This document shows positions 45,838-56,653 of a stretch of DNA of 64,000 nt, in pieces. The stretch's first letter is position 1, and each line of letters opens with the position of its first letter. The DNA lies in assembly GCA_028641055.1 (NCBI GenBank), contig CM054057.1:723379931-723443930 (forward strand), read 5' to 3'. The notes below the pieces were generated by a model. It had not been told where the DNA came from, searched no databases, and was given only the letters and a program-made list of their open reading frames with translations. The translations under genes and the position numbers were made by a program. This DNA is from Alopecurus myosuroides (lineage: Eukaryota > Streptophyta > Magnoliopsida > Poales > Poaceae).

Positions 45838-46066
45838 TGTTGGAATTGAACGAGAGCAATCGAGAGAGTAGACAACAAATGAATCAAACCGTGTCATTCC
45901 ATTGATGATTCTGAGTATATATACAAGGGGAAGGGACGCGAGTGAAGAGTCGCGTCCGTTCGAGGGGGTGCGAGGAGAGTCACGTCGGTTGGGAAAACAA
46001 CCGACTTAGACATTTACATGAGGGAGGATTATCCCTTTAATTAATCTATTTAATTAAATCCTAACA
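45838..46066 (-). repeat. 3' LTR of Copia element
   Basis: Near-identical to 49184-49412; includes TATATATAC (about 45915). Confidence 0.9.
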
Positions 46067-46440
46067 CTCCCCCCAATCCTTCCTTGTCCTTGCAATCGAT
46101 CATCTTGGAATCATCTCCTCCAAAAACCCTGTGGGAAAAATATGAGGAGTATGGTGTGTATGATATGTTGCTAAAACTCCTTTAAACCCAGTGGGAAAAA
46201 TAAGGAGAAAATGGTGCAACATATAATGATTGGATATGCTGTTAAAACTCCTTTAAACCCAGTGGGAAAATAAGGAGAAATTGGCACATCATATAATTAT
46301 TATTGCCTCTGTTAACTCGATATGAAGTAAATCCATAGAATATAGAGGGCAATAAATATGTCGTGTATACCTTCCTAAAAACCCCGGTGGGGAAAACGGA
46401 CAGTATAACATATGAACTTATATTGATATTACCTCATTAA
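46067..46440 (-). repeat. Degenerate tandem repeat near the Copia 3' LTR
   Basis: Three copies of AAACTCCTTTAAACCCAGTG GGAAAAATAAGGAGAAA-like units near 46115, 46165 and 46245, and a weaker one at 46375. Non-coding 3' region. Confidence 0.6.
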
Positions 46441-46489
46441 ATACCTTGATGAGAACCTAGATAGTAAACTCATAAAGGGGAAAAGAGTG

Positions 46490-48484
46490 TAATATGATGC
46501 TTTGAACATGAATAGTACAGGAAGATACTCCCCCTGACTCTTGCATATCTCGAAGCCGTCGAATACCCATTTTAGAAATATTAAAGTTGGTAGAGACTTC
46601 ATGAACAAACCAACAAGGATTTTGCATGATTTGGATTTGCAAGATGTTTATTCCCTGACTCTTCTAGAGTTCATAGGGATAAAACAATTGAGTGGCAATA
46701 TGCATGGTGATATTGTTCTTAATGTATCATGTTTGCATCCATGCAACATAAGCAACATTATCTATGTAGAGAACCAATGCCACATAACTAATGGATGTGG
46801 TTTATCATTCTGTGAAGCCATATGTGTTAATATGTAGCATCATATCTCAGAATGAATGGTAGGAGTTGCCACCAGAGTCTATTCGGAAGACGTCAATGGA
46901 GTGACAATTCTACCATGTAGGTACATATTGTGGGGATCGAAGAAGTAGCCACTATCAGTATATCGATGATATTGGAGTTCGGATTTCTCCGAAATATAAA
47001 TAATAGGTCAAGATTTTTAGTGCCTTGGAGATATCGAGAGATATTCTTTATCCCAACCATTTATGTTAGTGGGTCCAAGGGCATTGGGGTATGGAATTAT
47101 ATGTCACAACATCTCTTCTACATCTTTCCGTGGTTTTAGTAAATCTTTCTCTACGTCTAGAGATCGAAAAACTGGCATGGGGAATGGATATGACTTTTCC
47201 ATATTAAGTTTATCCAATATTTTCTGACATAGCCAATTTGGTGTACCATAATACTTGAGTGAAGCAGTTCGAGATCTAGTCTCCAGAACTATTTGGTTTT
47301 ATCCAATACCTTCGTCTCAAATTCCGTCTTGTATATGATCACGTGCTTCATCATCTTTAGAAGTAATCCTTGTGTATGACGAACACACATTGGTGATCAT
47401 TATTTTAGGAGTAGTCCTTGTGAACAAGGAACTCACTATGTCGGTTCTACCAAAATTTACCGACAACAATAAGCCATGTGGTGGCTTATTGATTTTTACA
47501 CAATATATGTTGTGTTTTAATTTCGATTCGGATTGAGATTCCTCCAGGAACCATACATGTCCAAATCTAGCGATCCACATGGATGTGTAGTCACTACATC
47601 TATCAACTGCATAGATAGATGATTTTGTACTGCCAATTATATAAAGTATCAGAAAGAAGGATTCCACTCGTGTCTGGAGAGTAGGTCTCGGATCTCTGCG
47701 GAAACCTGACCTTATGCTACAAGCCTTGCTTTCTCACCACCTTGTTGTTTTCGTTCCGTGTCTGGAAGAAAATGCAGTAAATTGCATAGAGAATTCATTT
47801 GGAAGAGCGAGGCTAATTCTGCTTGGATTGCCTCCTTCGATTGTTTCAGTCCGATTGAGTGGTTTACACTCTGCTATGGCCATAGTCTTTCGATCTGAAT
47901 TCATCAAGAAGGTTGTTGGCAATCATACAAGAGAAAATGTTTGTCGACGGTTGTAGGGCTTTGGTTAAATGGTTCTCCAGTATCGATTTTATAGGAAATC
48001 TCAAGCACCCTTGATGACTCTTCGTGATTTCCCAATACGCGTGAGTCTGGGTGTTCCGATGTCCCAACCAGTGTGTGCAAGCTGAAGTTGGGTGGTGGAG
48101 GTTTCCCGTCCACTGGGTGTATACAACCCATAAGGTGTATGTCAACGCTAGGTTAACTTTCATTTACCGACTTAGAGGATTTCTCCTCAATTGCCTTTGT
48201 TGCTTGTAGGAAGCTAGATCCAGGTTAGAGGCCATACTATTCCCCCTCCATTTAGGAAAGGGGACTTGAGTGGTTTTTATTGGTACCTCCACTCTTTCGG
48301 GCGCATTTCTAGCCGGACTAAAGGATTTTGTAACACCTTTTATATCAGTAAATGAGTATGGCATGATATTTGCAATATGTTGCAAATGTGTGAATTCCAA
48401 ACGTATAGTTCGGAATCTTGAATACGTGGATATGAGGTGGAACGTGGAGTCCCAATTGATTTCCTGGCATTCTATGTGGTACAT
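46490..48484 (-). pseudogene. Copia integrase-RT-RNase H remnant
   Basis: Heavily mutated minus-strand coding. Piecewise matches to the plant Copia order, from right to left: NAPERVEVP (about 48300), an integrase-zinc-like WLGHRNTQTHA...CLRFP (about 48070-47990), RT end to RNase H with ISRYLQGTKNLDLLF (about 47030), VATSSIPTI, IWLHRMINHI (about 46820), and the C-terminal MGIRRLRDM (about 46560). Many stops and frameshifts; much of RT is missing. Identification rests on eye-matched blocks. Confidence 0.55.
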
Positions 48485-49183
48485 GAAGTCTCATTGAAGA
48501 CGGCGGTGAGCCCATGTGCGCGTCGATGGCGAAGAAGTGATCGGCGTCGGGAAAGCCCGGCGGCGCGGCGTCGGAGACGACAGAGCCGCTCACGCCAGAG
48601 CCTAAGGAAAAAGGCAGAGGCTCTCTCGGCGCGGACACGAAGGCCAGCGCATCACCGTCGCGGATTTGCACTTAATCTGTGAGCAGGACGCCCGCCACCG
48701 TCGGCAGCGTCGGGAGCGACGCGCCGCCATGGGCCCCTACAACCGCTTGGGTCGACTTTGCGTTCCCGCGGAGGACGAATCTCCAAGGAGGTGCGTGCCG
48801 GGCCCGACGCCGTCTGCCCAAGCGAGCGTCGCAGGCCTCCATGTGCAGCGCAGTGCAACCGGAGCCACTGCTCAACGGCGGCCGCTGGTCAGAGCCACAG
48901 AAGTCCCTGGGCCCGGCCATGGCGGGGAGAAGCAGTGCGCATCTGCGCGACAGGACTGAGACGGGCGCTTCAGCCGCTGGTCATGAAGACCAAGCGTTCT
49001 GCAGAGAGCAGCACCACGCCGCGAGGCCACCGTCGCGGGTGCCGCGCACCGCAAGGATGCAAGCCGTGCGACGCCGCGGGTATGGCCAACGCCGAGGCAA
49101 GCGCAAACGCGAGCCTTCCGAAGGTTCGCACATGACCGGCCATTGCCGGCGGTGCGCGCCGTGCGATGTCAAGATTGGGCTCA
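48485..49183. other. GC-rich segment inside the Copia element, origin unknown
   Basis: About 700 bp of markedly higher GC than the rest of this AT-rich element, in the place where gag would be expected. Frames are open on both strands (for example a minus frame 48920-48345 with one stop, SGSVVSDAAPPGFPDADHFF) but no family is recognised and gag motifs are absent. It may be captured host sequence. Confidence 0.45.
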
Positions 49184-49412
49184 CCTTGGAATTGAACGAG
49201 AGCAATCGAGAGAGTAGACAACAAATGAATCAAACCGTGTCATTCCATTGATGATTCTGAGTATATATACAAGGAGAAGGGACGCGAGTGAAGAGTCGCG
49301 TCCGTTCGAGGGGGTGCGAGGAGCGTCACGTCGGTTGGGAAAACAACCGACTTAGACATTTACATGAGGGAGGATTATCCCTTTAATTAATCTATTTAAT
49401 TAAATCCTAACA
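49184..49412 (-). repeat. 5' LTR of Copia element
   Basis: Pairs with 45838-46066. Confidence 0.9.
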
Positions 49413-49417
49413 GAAGG
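49413..49417. repeat. TSD of Copia element, right (GAAGG)
   Basis: Matches 45833-45837. Confidence 0.9.
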
Positions 49418-49484
49418 TAAGGTAGGCGACGTATCCGTTCATTTGTTGGTAGTGGGCCGGACCGAATAGAGCCAGGTTAGCCCT

Positions 49485-49501
49485 AAGCCAGGTCTGCTGT
49501 A
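49485..49501. repeat. LINE target site duplication, left
   Basis: AAGCCAGGTCTGCTGTA, identical to 55271-55287. Confidence 0.93.
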
Positions 49502-49730
49502 ACTCCTCTTTTCCAAGTGTCTGGGTTAGGTCTCGCGACGCTCGTGCGATTGGCGACTCCAAACCCTAGACTCCATTGAGGCGGCGATCGCGATCGGCGT
49601 CCTCTTCTCCAGTGCCCCCACCTCCATACCCTGATCTCCGGACCTCTCTCGACACACCGCAAGGCTTAGGCGTTGGCGATTCTCACGGATCACAGCCCCT
49701 AACCCTAACTGCGGGACGGCGGGGGCGGTT

Positions 49731-51111
49731 ATGGCGAGTCAGGAGGGAGGTGCTGGGCCTCGGGCGGCGCTCGGATCAGACATGGATCCGGGGAACGAAG
49801 GTGCTGTGGTGAAGCCACCGGTCCGGGCATCCGGTCAGGCGGTGGGAATCACGGCCACGGAGGAGGTAGGCTCTTCGTCCAAGGGAGAGCAGGTGGAAAA
49901 CCTCATGGCTAAATTGAGGTTGACGGCGGTGGAGTCTGAAGCCGTTATTCTGGAGGATGATGACGACTGGGAGCTGGTCGATCCGAGTCGCTCGTTCGTG
50001 GGCAAGGTTCTAGCTCCGAACACTCTCCACATTCAGACCATTAGGGCGGCGTTGAGGCCAGCATGGGGGAACCCGAGGGGACTCCAACTCAACCCGGCAG
50101 GTGCCAACTTGTTTTTGGCTGAATTTGGCTCTACGGCAGATCGGGATAGAGTTCTGGAAGGCTCACCATGGAGGGTGGGCAAGCATGCTGTTCTTATGAA
50201 GCATTACGATGCGGATGTGAGACCACAGCAAATTGTGTTTGATCGGCTGGCTATTTGGGCCAGGATTGTTGCTCTTCCGAATAGACTGATGAATATACAG
50301 AGGGGAGAGGAACTAGCCAGGAATATTGGACTGGTCTTGAGGATCGAAGCAGACAACCTTGGTCGGTGCTGGGGGGGGCTTTATGCGCTTACGAGTGGAG
50401 ATCAATGTTAACAGCCCCCTGATCCGTTTTGTGACTGTCTACTCGAGGAAGTTACAGTCCACAGAGGTCTATGAAGTGCAGTATGAGCGTCTACCTTTAT
50501 ACTGCTTTTTCTGTGGTCTTGTGGGGCACTCGAAACTGACATGCCTCAACCCTGTGGACGTGGATGAGAATGGCCTACTACCATATGATGCAAGGAGGAT
50601 CTCGGTTCCAGACGAGATGAGAAAGATGGGCTCGTCGGGAGGCGTCGCTGATCACCAAAATTCCGAGTCGAAAGGCTCATCTGGTGGCTCGAACGTTATG
50701 GGGTCTGGACGTGGCAAAGGTAGTAAGTCTGCAGCAGGAGTGCAAGATGATCTGGAGGTCTCATCACCTGTCAAGGAGGGAGGCCGGGGGGGCCGGGGTC
50801 GTGCAAAGAATGCCCGGGGGAGGGGCCGGGGTCGTGCTGATAATACAGGGAAGGAGCTCTTTCCTGGCAAAACAGCGAAGCAACCTTCGACGGGGCAGAA
50901 GAGGAAGCCAGCGAAGGAGCTTGCTCCATTACTGGGAGGGGACACGCCAACAGCTCATGGGTGCTTGGCGATGGTGGTGGTGAACAAAGCAACATCAAAA
51001 ACCACGGCAGATGAGGAGTCCTTGAGCTCGGACTCGTGCAAGAAACAGAGAACAACACCTCGATCGGCGGATCAGGCGGAGACTGCAGAGCAGTCCCGCC
51101 ATACGCAATGA
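49731..51111 (+). pseudogene. LINE ORF1, nucleic-acid-binding protein (frameshifted)
   Basis: ATG 49731 (MASQEGGAGPRAALGS). N-terminal half has the DUF4283-like fold of plant LINE ORF1 (WELVDPSRSFVGKVLAP, LFLAEFGSTADRDRVLEGSP, VFDRLAIWARIVALPNRLMN). Reading shifts at the eight-G run 50371-50378. In the new frame, RLRVEINVNSPLIRFV leads to a CX2CX4HX4C knuckle (CFFCGLVGHSKLTC, about 50503) and a Gly/Arg/Lys-rich tail (GGRGGRGRAKNARGRGRGR). Ends TGA 51109-51111, overlapping the ORF2 ATG. ORF1 proteins coat LINE RNA. Confidence 0.85.
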
Positions 51112-54100
51112 GTCTTCTAGCCTGGAACTGTCGCGGTTTGGGGTCGGACGCGACAGTGGGTGAGCTTCGCTGGCTAGTGAAGACATTTCGACCGCAGATC
51201 CTCTTCTTGTCGGAGACCAAGATGTGGGATACTCGTGCTAAGAACTTCATGTGGTCCCTGGGCTACACTGGTTCTTATGCTGTCAGTTGCGAAGGCCGCA
51301 GTGGTGGCCTTGCGCTTTTTTGGAAGCAGCCGTTCTCTCTCTCCCTGCGTGGCTTCAACGCTCATTGTATTGATGTCATGGTGTCAGCGGATAACGTAGA
51401 GGATTGGCGTGCTACCTTTGTATACGGAGAACCGAAGAGGGAGCTCAGGCATGTGTTTTGGGACCTGCTTCGGAGACTGCGTAGTGAATGGAATGGCCCA
51501 TGGATTTGCTGTGGGGATTTCAATGAAGTCTTGAGTCAGGATGAACACTATGGTTCTCGTGATCGATCTGATGCTCAAATGGAGCTATTCCGAGGATGTC
51601 TGGATGACTGCAACCTGTGTGATCTCGGATTCTCTGGTCCCAAGTTTACATGGACTAATCGTCAGGATGCCCAAAGTAATGTGAGGGTTCGCCTCGACAG
51701 AGCAGTGGCTAATGCTGCTTTTTCTGAGCGCTTTGCTTCATGTGATGTGGAGAATGTCATTACGTCTTCCTCTGATCATTATGCTTTACACATCCAATTG
51801 GAAGGGACAGGTGGTAGAGCTCCTGTCGTACCGGTGCAGAAGGGTTTTCGGTACGAAGCTGCCTGGAAGCGCGCTGATGGATACCGTGGTCTGGTTGAGT
51901 CGTCATGGGCTAGGCCGAGTGATGGGCCAAATGCACTGCACGCTACCTGGACCAAGTTACAGGATCTTGCGGGCTCCCTCAGCCAGTGGAGCAAGACCTC
52001 GTTCGGTTCTGTTCGCCGTGAGATCGGCAAACTAGAGCGTAAGCTCAAATGGCTACGTAATGAGCCTGTTACTGCTGCGTTGATTGCGGAAGAACGAGCA
52101 GTAGAAAAGGAATTGTGTGAACTCTTTGAAAGAGAGGAGGTGATGGCGAGGCAGCGCTCACGGGTTGAGTGGCTACGCGAAGGAGACCGGAATACGGCTT
52201 TCTTTCATGCCAAAGCATCAGCTAGAAGGAGAACAAACCGTATATCTAGCCTTACACGTGATGATGGCACGGTTTGTGATGATCAACAAGGGATCAAGGG
52301 TATGGTTCATGGTTTTTATGAGAATCTCTTTACTTCTGAACATGCTATCTCGATGGAGCAGGTTCTGGAGGCTATTCCGCAGAAAATTGATGATCACATG
52401 AACCAAGAATTGTGTAAACCCTATACTGACGAGGAGATCAAAACAACACTGTTTCAGATGGGCCCTACTAAGGCCCCTGGCCCCGATGGTTTTCCTCCCC
52501 TTTTCTATCAGACACATTGGGATCTCATTCATCGACATGTGTGTGATGCAGTACGGGGTTTTCTCTCAGGTATGGATATTCCAGAGGGTTTTTGCGACTC
52601 TGTTATTGTTCTAATTCCCAAAGTGGCCAATGCAAAACTTTTGTCTAAGTTTAGACCTATCAGTTTATGCAATGTTTTATACAAGATTGCTTCAAAAGTA
52701 TTATCAAATAGACTGAAAATCTTCCTCCCAGAGATTATTTCAGAATATCAGAGTGCTTTCGTTCCGGGACGATTGATCACAGATAGTGCTTTTATAGCAT
52801 ATGAGTGCCTTCATACAGTACGCCGTCAGAGAAATAAATGCCCATTCTTTGCTCTAAAGGTGGATATGATGAAGGCTTATGATCGTATTGAGTGGCAATA
52901 CTTACATGGCTGTCTTCAAAAACTGGGTTTTGATACTGGTTGGATTCAGACAGTGATGAGATGCGTGACCTTGGCTAGATATGCCGTCAAGGTTAATGGG
53001 GAACTTACTTCTCCTGTGGTGCCCTCGAGGGGGATTCGCCAAGGAGATCCTATCAGTCCTTATTTGTTTCTCTTATGCACGGAGGGGTTATCATGTCTTC
53101 TGCAGAAAAAGGAGGGTCTTGGTGAGCTACAAGGATTACAAAATGGTCGACAAGGTCCTTCTATATCCCATCTACTGTTTGCAGACGACAGTATCTTCTT
53201 CGTACGGAGTGATAACAAAAGTGTGGATACATTGAGATCAACTTTGGATCTCTACTGTGAGGCATCAGGACAACGGATTAATCTATCCAAGTCCTCGGTT
53301 TTCTTTGGGAAGCATTGTCAAGACTCAACTCGAAGCCGAGTTAAAGCCCAGCTGGCTGTTGATAATGAAATACTCAAAGACACTTACCTCGGAATGCCCA
53401 CTGAAATTGCTAGAGCTACTACTTCGTCATTCAAATTCCTTCCGGAAAGAGTTTGGAAAGGAGCTCATAGCACTTCAAACCGTCCTCTATCTCGTGCAGG
53501 CAAGGAAATCTGGCTCAAAACAGTAGTACAATCAATTCCTAATTATGTAATGAGTTGTTTCCAGATCCCAGTGGCTATTTGCGAGAAGATGAGAGCTACT
53601 ATTGCTAATCATTGGTGGGGTTTTGAGGACGGCAAACGGAAAATGCACTGGAGATCGTGGGAGTGGATGTCTTCTCCCAAATCTCTCGGAGGCCTGGGGT
53701 TTAGGGATTTCGTCCTATTCAATCAAGCGATGCTTGGTAAGCAATGTTGGAGGTTAATCACTGAACCGGAATCACTTTGTGCGAGAGTGCTCAAAGGGCG
53801 TTACTTCCCCAATTCAGACTTCCTATCTGCTCCAAAGCCTGCGTCCTCATCGTACACTTGGCGATCGCTGCTATTCGGTCGCCAGTTGGTGGCGCGAGGA
53901 CTACAGTGGGGCATTGGCGACGGAAGATCTGTCAGGTTATTATCTGACAATTGGATACCGGGATTCCCAGCTGGGACTTTTAAACCCATTCACCCTCTGC
54001 CACCTAGTACCACAGTGAGTTTTCTGATGCATGGTACTCATTGGGATGTGGCCAAGGTTCAGTTCTTCTTTCACGAGGAACTTGCGCGCTCAATTGTCGG

Positions 54101-55235
54101 TGTCCCTATCAGCAGATTGGGGGGAGAGGACTTTGTAGCATGGCCGCATGATAAGTTTGGCCTCTACTCTGTCCGTTCTGCCTACAACCTCACACGAACT
54201 GCCTCGTTTTACTCCAAACGGGAGGCTAAGGGTCACGGTACGGGGTCCAATTCAGAGGTTATAGCAAAGAATTGGAAGAACTTGTGGAAGATCACAGCGC
54301 CCGGGAAGATGAAGGTGGTGCTGTGGCGTATAGCACATGATTGCTTGCCAACAGGGCACCAATTACGGCACAGAGGTATACCTGCTGATGATCGCTGTGT
54401 TCGTTGCGGCAAAGAAGAGAGGGTAGAACACCTTTTCCTGTACTGTCCTTTTGCTCGTGAAGTTTGGAAGGGAGTAAAGGATCAATACCCGCTGCAGCTT
54501 CGTCGCAAGGACCTTACTCATGCAAGACAGTGGCTGTTTGAGTTCATATGCAACGAGAGTGAACTAAACAAGACCGTGCTTGCTATCACATGTTGGCACA
54601 TCTGGGAAAACCGAAATGATCTTCGTAATAATGGAAACCCATGCGATCCTCCTCGGGTAGTTACAAAGATCTTGGCTTATATTGATATGGTAGTTTCTCA
54701 TTGCTACAAGGAGAGGAAACTACAAAGCGGAAGTTCTGCTGGGCCGACACAGAACTGGTCTCCACCCCCGATTGGCACATTGTCAATGTGTGTGGATGCG
54801 GCTCTGTTTGCAGAAGAGCAGCGCATGGGATGGGGAGGGGTGCTTCGTGATCATACAGGCAAACATCTTCTCTCCATCTCTGAAAGTATGGATGAATTCC
54901 CAAGCCCAGAACAGGCGGAGGGTGTGGCTGTTCGGTAGGCTTTGAAGCTCCTCCAGGAAAATGGTATCATGTAGTGTGTGGTCGAGTCAGATTGTCTGAC
55001 GCTGATCTCCCGTATCGCTTCTGCGAAGAAGGACAGGTCCCAGGTGGGGATTATTGTCGATGATGTTAAGAAGCTAGCCCGTGGCTTCGTGTATCTTTCT
55101 TTTAAGCACATTCCTCACAAGTTCAATTCAGTTGCTCATAGCTTAGCTCGCGCCTCTGTGCGCTCTACCTGTAATTTTCATTCGTCGTTTTCCCGTGCTT
55201 CGTCTCGGGCTGAACTTTGTATTGATGTGGTCTAA
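51108..55235 (+). pseudogene. LINE ORF2: endonuclease, reverse transcriptase, zf-RVT, RNase H
   Basis: ATG 51108 overlaps ORF1's stop as ATGA; the frame is also open upstream from 51036 but no signal favours that start. APE-type endonuclease: LAWNCRGLG, FLSETK, CGDFNEVLS, SSSDHYALH (51110-51800). RT about 52450-53300: KAPGPDGFPPLFYQ, FRPISLCNVLYKI, QSAFVPGRLITD, KVDMMKAYDRIEW, RGIRQGDPISPYLF, and catalytic LLFADDSIFF. zf-RVT region with HDCLPTGHQLRHRGI and CVRCGKEERVEHLFLYC (about 54330-54450). RNase H starts at MCVDAALF (54787) but is cut by TAG 54936 (Gln codon expected) and another break near 54973; VESDCLT and HIPHKFNSVAHSLA follow to the stop at 55235. 1276 residues to the first stop. 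Confidence 0.92.
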
Positions 55236-55270
55236 TCAATAAAGTGCAAATTCTCTCAAAAAAAAAAAAA

Positions 55271-55287
55271 AAGCCAGGTCTGCTGTA
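55271..55287. repeat. LINE target site duplication, right
   Basis: Identical to 49485-49501; the first two A may belong to the tail. Confidence 0.93.
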
Positions 55288-55560
55288 CTATATATGGCAC
55301 CGCATATCCCCTCGATCACACCGCACACCGAGAGAGTCCCTAACCTCCGCCTCCTTCCTCAGACCGCCGCCAAGTCTTTCTCCTCATCTCCGATCTGCCG
55401 CCAACGAGGAGTTCGACCTTACAATGGTAAGCAGGGCGCGAGGCGGGGAGGATCTCGACCGGGGCGGCGGCGACCTTACAATGGTAAGCAGGTCGCTCGC
55501 GCATCGGTGACAGAGCCGCGCTAGTTTGACGCACCGGCGACGCCCGCAGTGACCAATGGC
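55288..55560 (+). promoter_or_regulatory. Promoter-like stretch with ATG followed by a splice donor
   Basis: CTATATATGG directly after the LINE insertion, then a C/T-rich leader (CCTCCGCCTCCTTCCTC), then CCTTACAATG/GTAAGCAGG at 55414-55435, repeated exactly at 55471-55492. A start codon followed at once by GTAAG is typical of plant genes whose first exon ends after Met, such as many ribosomal-protein genes. I can identify no downstream exon, so this may be a promoter relic. Confidence 0.35.
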
Positions 55561-55733
55561 GGAGCGGAGCGGGGATGCGCTGGCGGCTCGGCTGAGGATT
55601 GGGGAATTCTGGGGGAGAAGGAGGTGGTTCGGTCGCTCGCGGCTCGAGGCGTGGACTGAGGGGGCGAACGCAAAATTACCCCCGCAAAACGTTTTTTCGG
55701 AAAAGTTGTATGCCCAGACGTACACTCTTCACC

Positions 55734-55747
55734 GGACGGAGGGAGTA
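55734..55747. repeat. Terminal motif of a Stowaway/Mariner-like MITE
   Basis: GGACGGAGGGAGTA, the complement of the TACTCCCTCCGTCC terminus common to grass Stowaway elements. The partner end was not found, so it is a fragment or chance. Confidence 0.4.
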
Positions 55748-56653
55748 TACATTATAGATTCGACGGCATCATGGTAAGTACTAGTATCTCCGTAGAGTAT
55801 TGAGTACCCTAGGTGTCTGTAGTTTTTTTTTCCAACGGTATAGGTGTCTATAGTTACTGCAGACACAGATCCGATGGTATGTCCAGCTGTGGTGCGTGCG
55901 CTGGTATGCCCGACAGTTTGATTTTGCAGTTTATATATCAACAATTTATATATTATATGAAAGGATAAACACTGCAGATTGATTTTGCGTCTTTCTTTTT
56001 GCATAGCACCTACAAAATCAATCATCATTATTTAGAATTAGATAAAAAATGTTAGATGCTTGCGGTGTACCACATATCTAAGGCTAATATTTTCTGTAAG
56101 AATAATCAAGCTTTCAAGTGAACTAAATTATTTAGTTAACCTCTAGTTTCTTTTTCAAGCATTTGGGTTCAGTTGGTACTACTATTGAATAGTCATCACC
56201 TTTAAAAAGTTCCTTGCGGTAAGCTAGATGCTTGAAAATTGTCCATGTTTTATTGAATATGTTGCATTAAGTTAGATGTCAGTGTTATCTTGCAAATTGC
56301 AGTGAGATAGTTACTTATCGTTTGAATGTCCTTTCTTCTATAACGCCAGTATGGACCTTCAATATATAGGAAGCTTCTTTAGACCTTTTTCTTTATTCTT
56401 GGCTACTAAAGCAGCATTTTCTGGATAAATTCTTTTATTTAAATACTATTAACTGCAGAGAGCCCCTGATCGTTAGTAACGTCACCTGCACTTTGCTGCG
56501 GGTTTTTCTCCTTCGTGCCTTATCTTACTTTTAATGTTTGCAGTTAAAAAATTTGCGAATTATTAGTAAAAACATTAGTGGGTTATCTACTTAAAGAATA
56601 TTTTGTGCGCTTTGCTATGGGTTTCTACTTAATGGGTTATCTTACTTTTCATG

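Larger units (their letters stand above)
45838..49412 (-). mobile_element. Short, decayed Ty1/copia retrotransposon
   Basis: Two 229-bp LTRs (minus-strand start TGTTAGGATTTAATTAAA, end CAATTCCAACA) with GAAGG on both sides. On the minus strand the right copy is the 5' LTR, and a G-rich tract (GATTGGGGGGAG) stands before the 3' LTR at the left. Its outermost bases at 49184-49186 read CCT instead of TGT. Length 3575 bp, shorter than an autonomous Copia. Confidence 0.88.
49502..55270 (+). mobile_element. L1-type LINE, nearly complete
   Basis: 5.77 kb between 17-bp target duplications, with 5' UTR (49502-49730), ORF1, ORF2, an AATAAA (55238-55243) and a terminal A-run of about 13 bases. ORF1 has one homopolymer frameshift and ORF2 is stopped only in its C-terminal RNase H. 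The long exact TSD and short damage list suggest a fairly recent insertion. Confidence 0.95.

Noticed and set aside
48666..49251. Plus-strand ORF with Arg-rich product in the Copia element
   Set aside because: Runs into the LTR and has no recognisable domain; kept only as a GC-rich segment of unknown origin.
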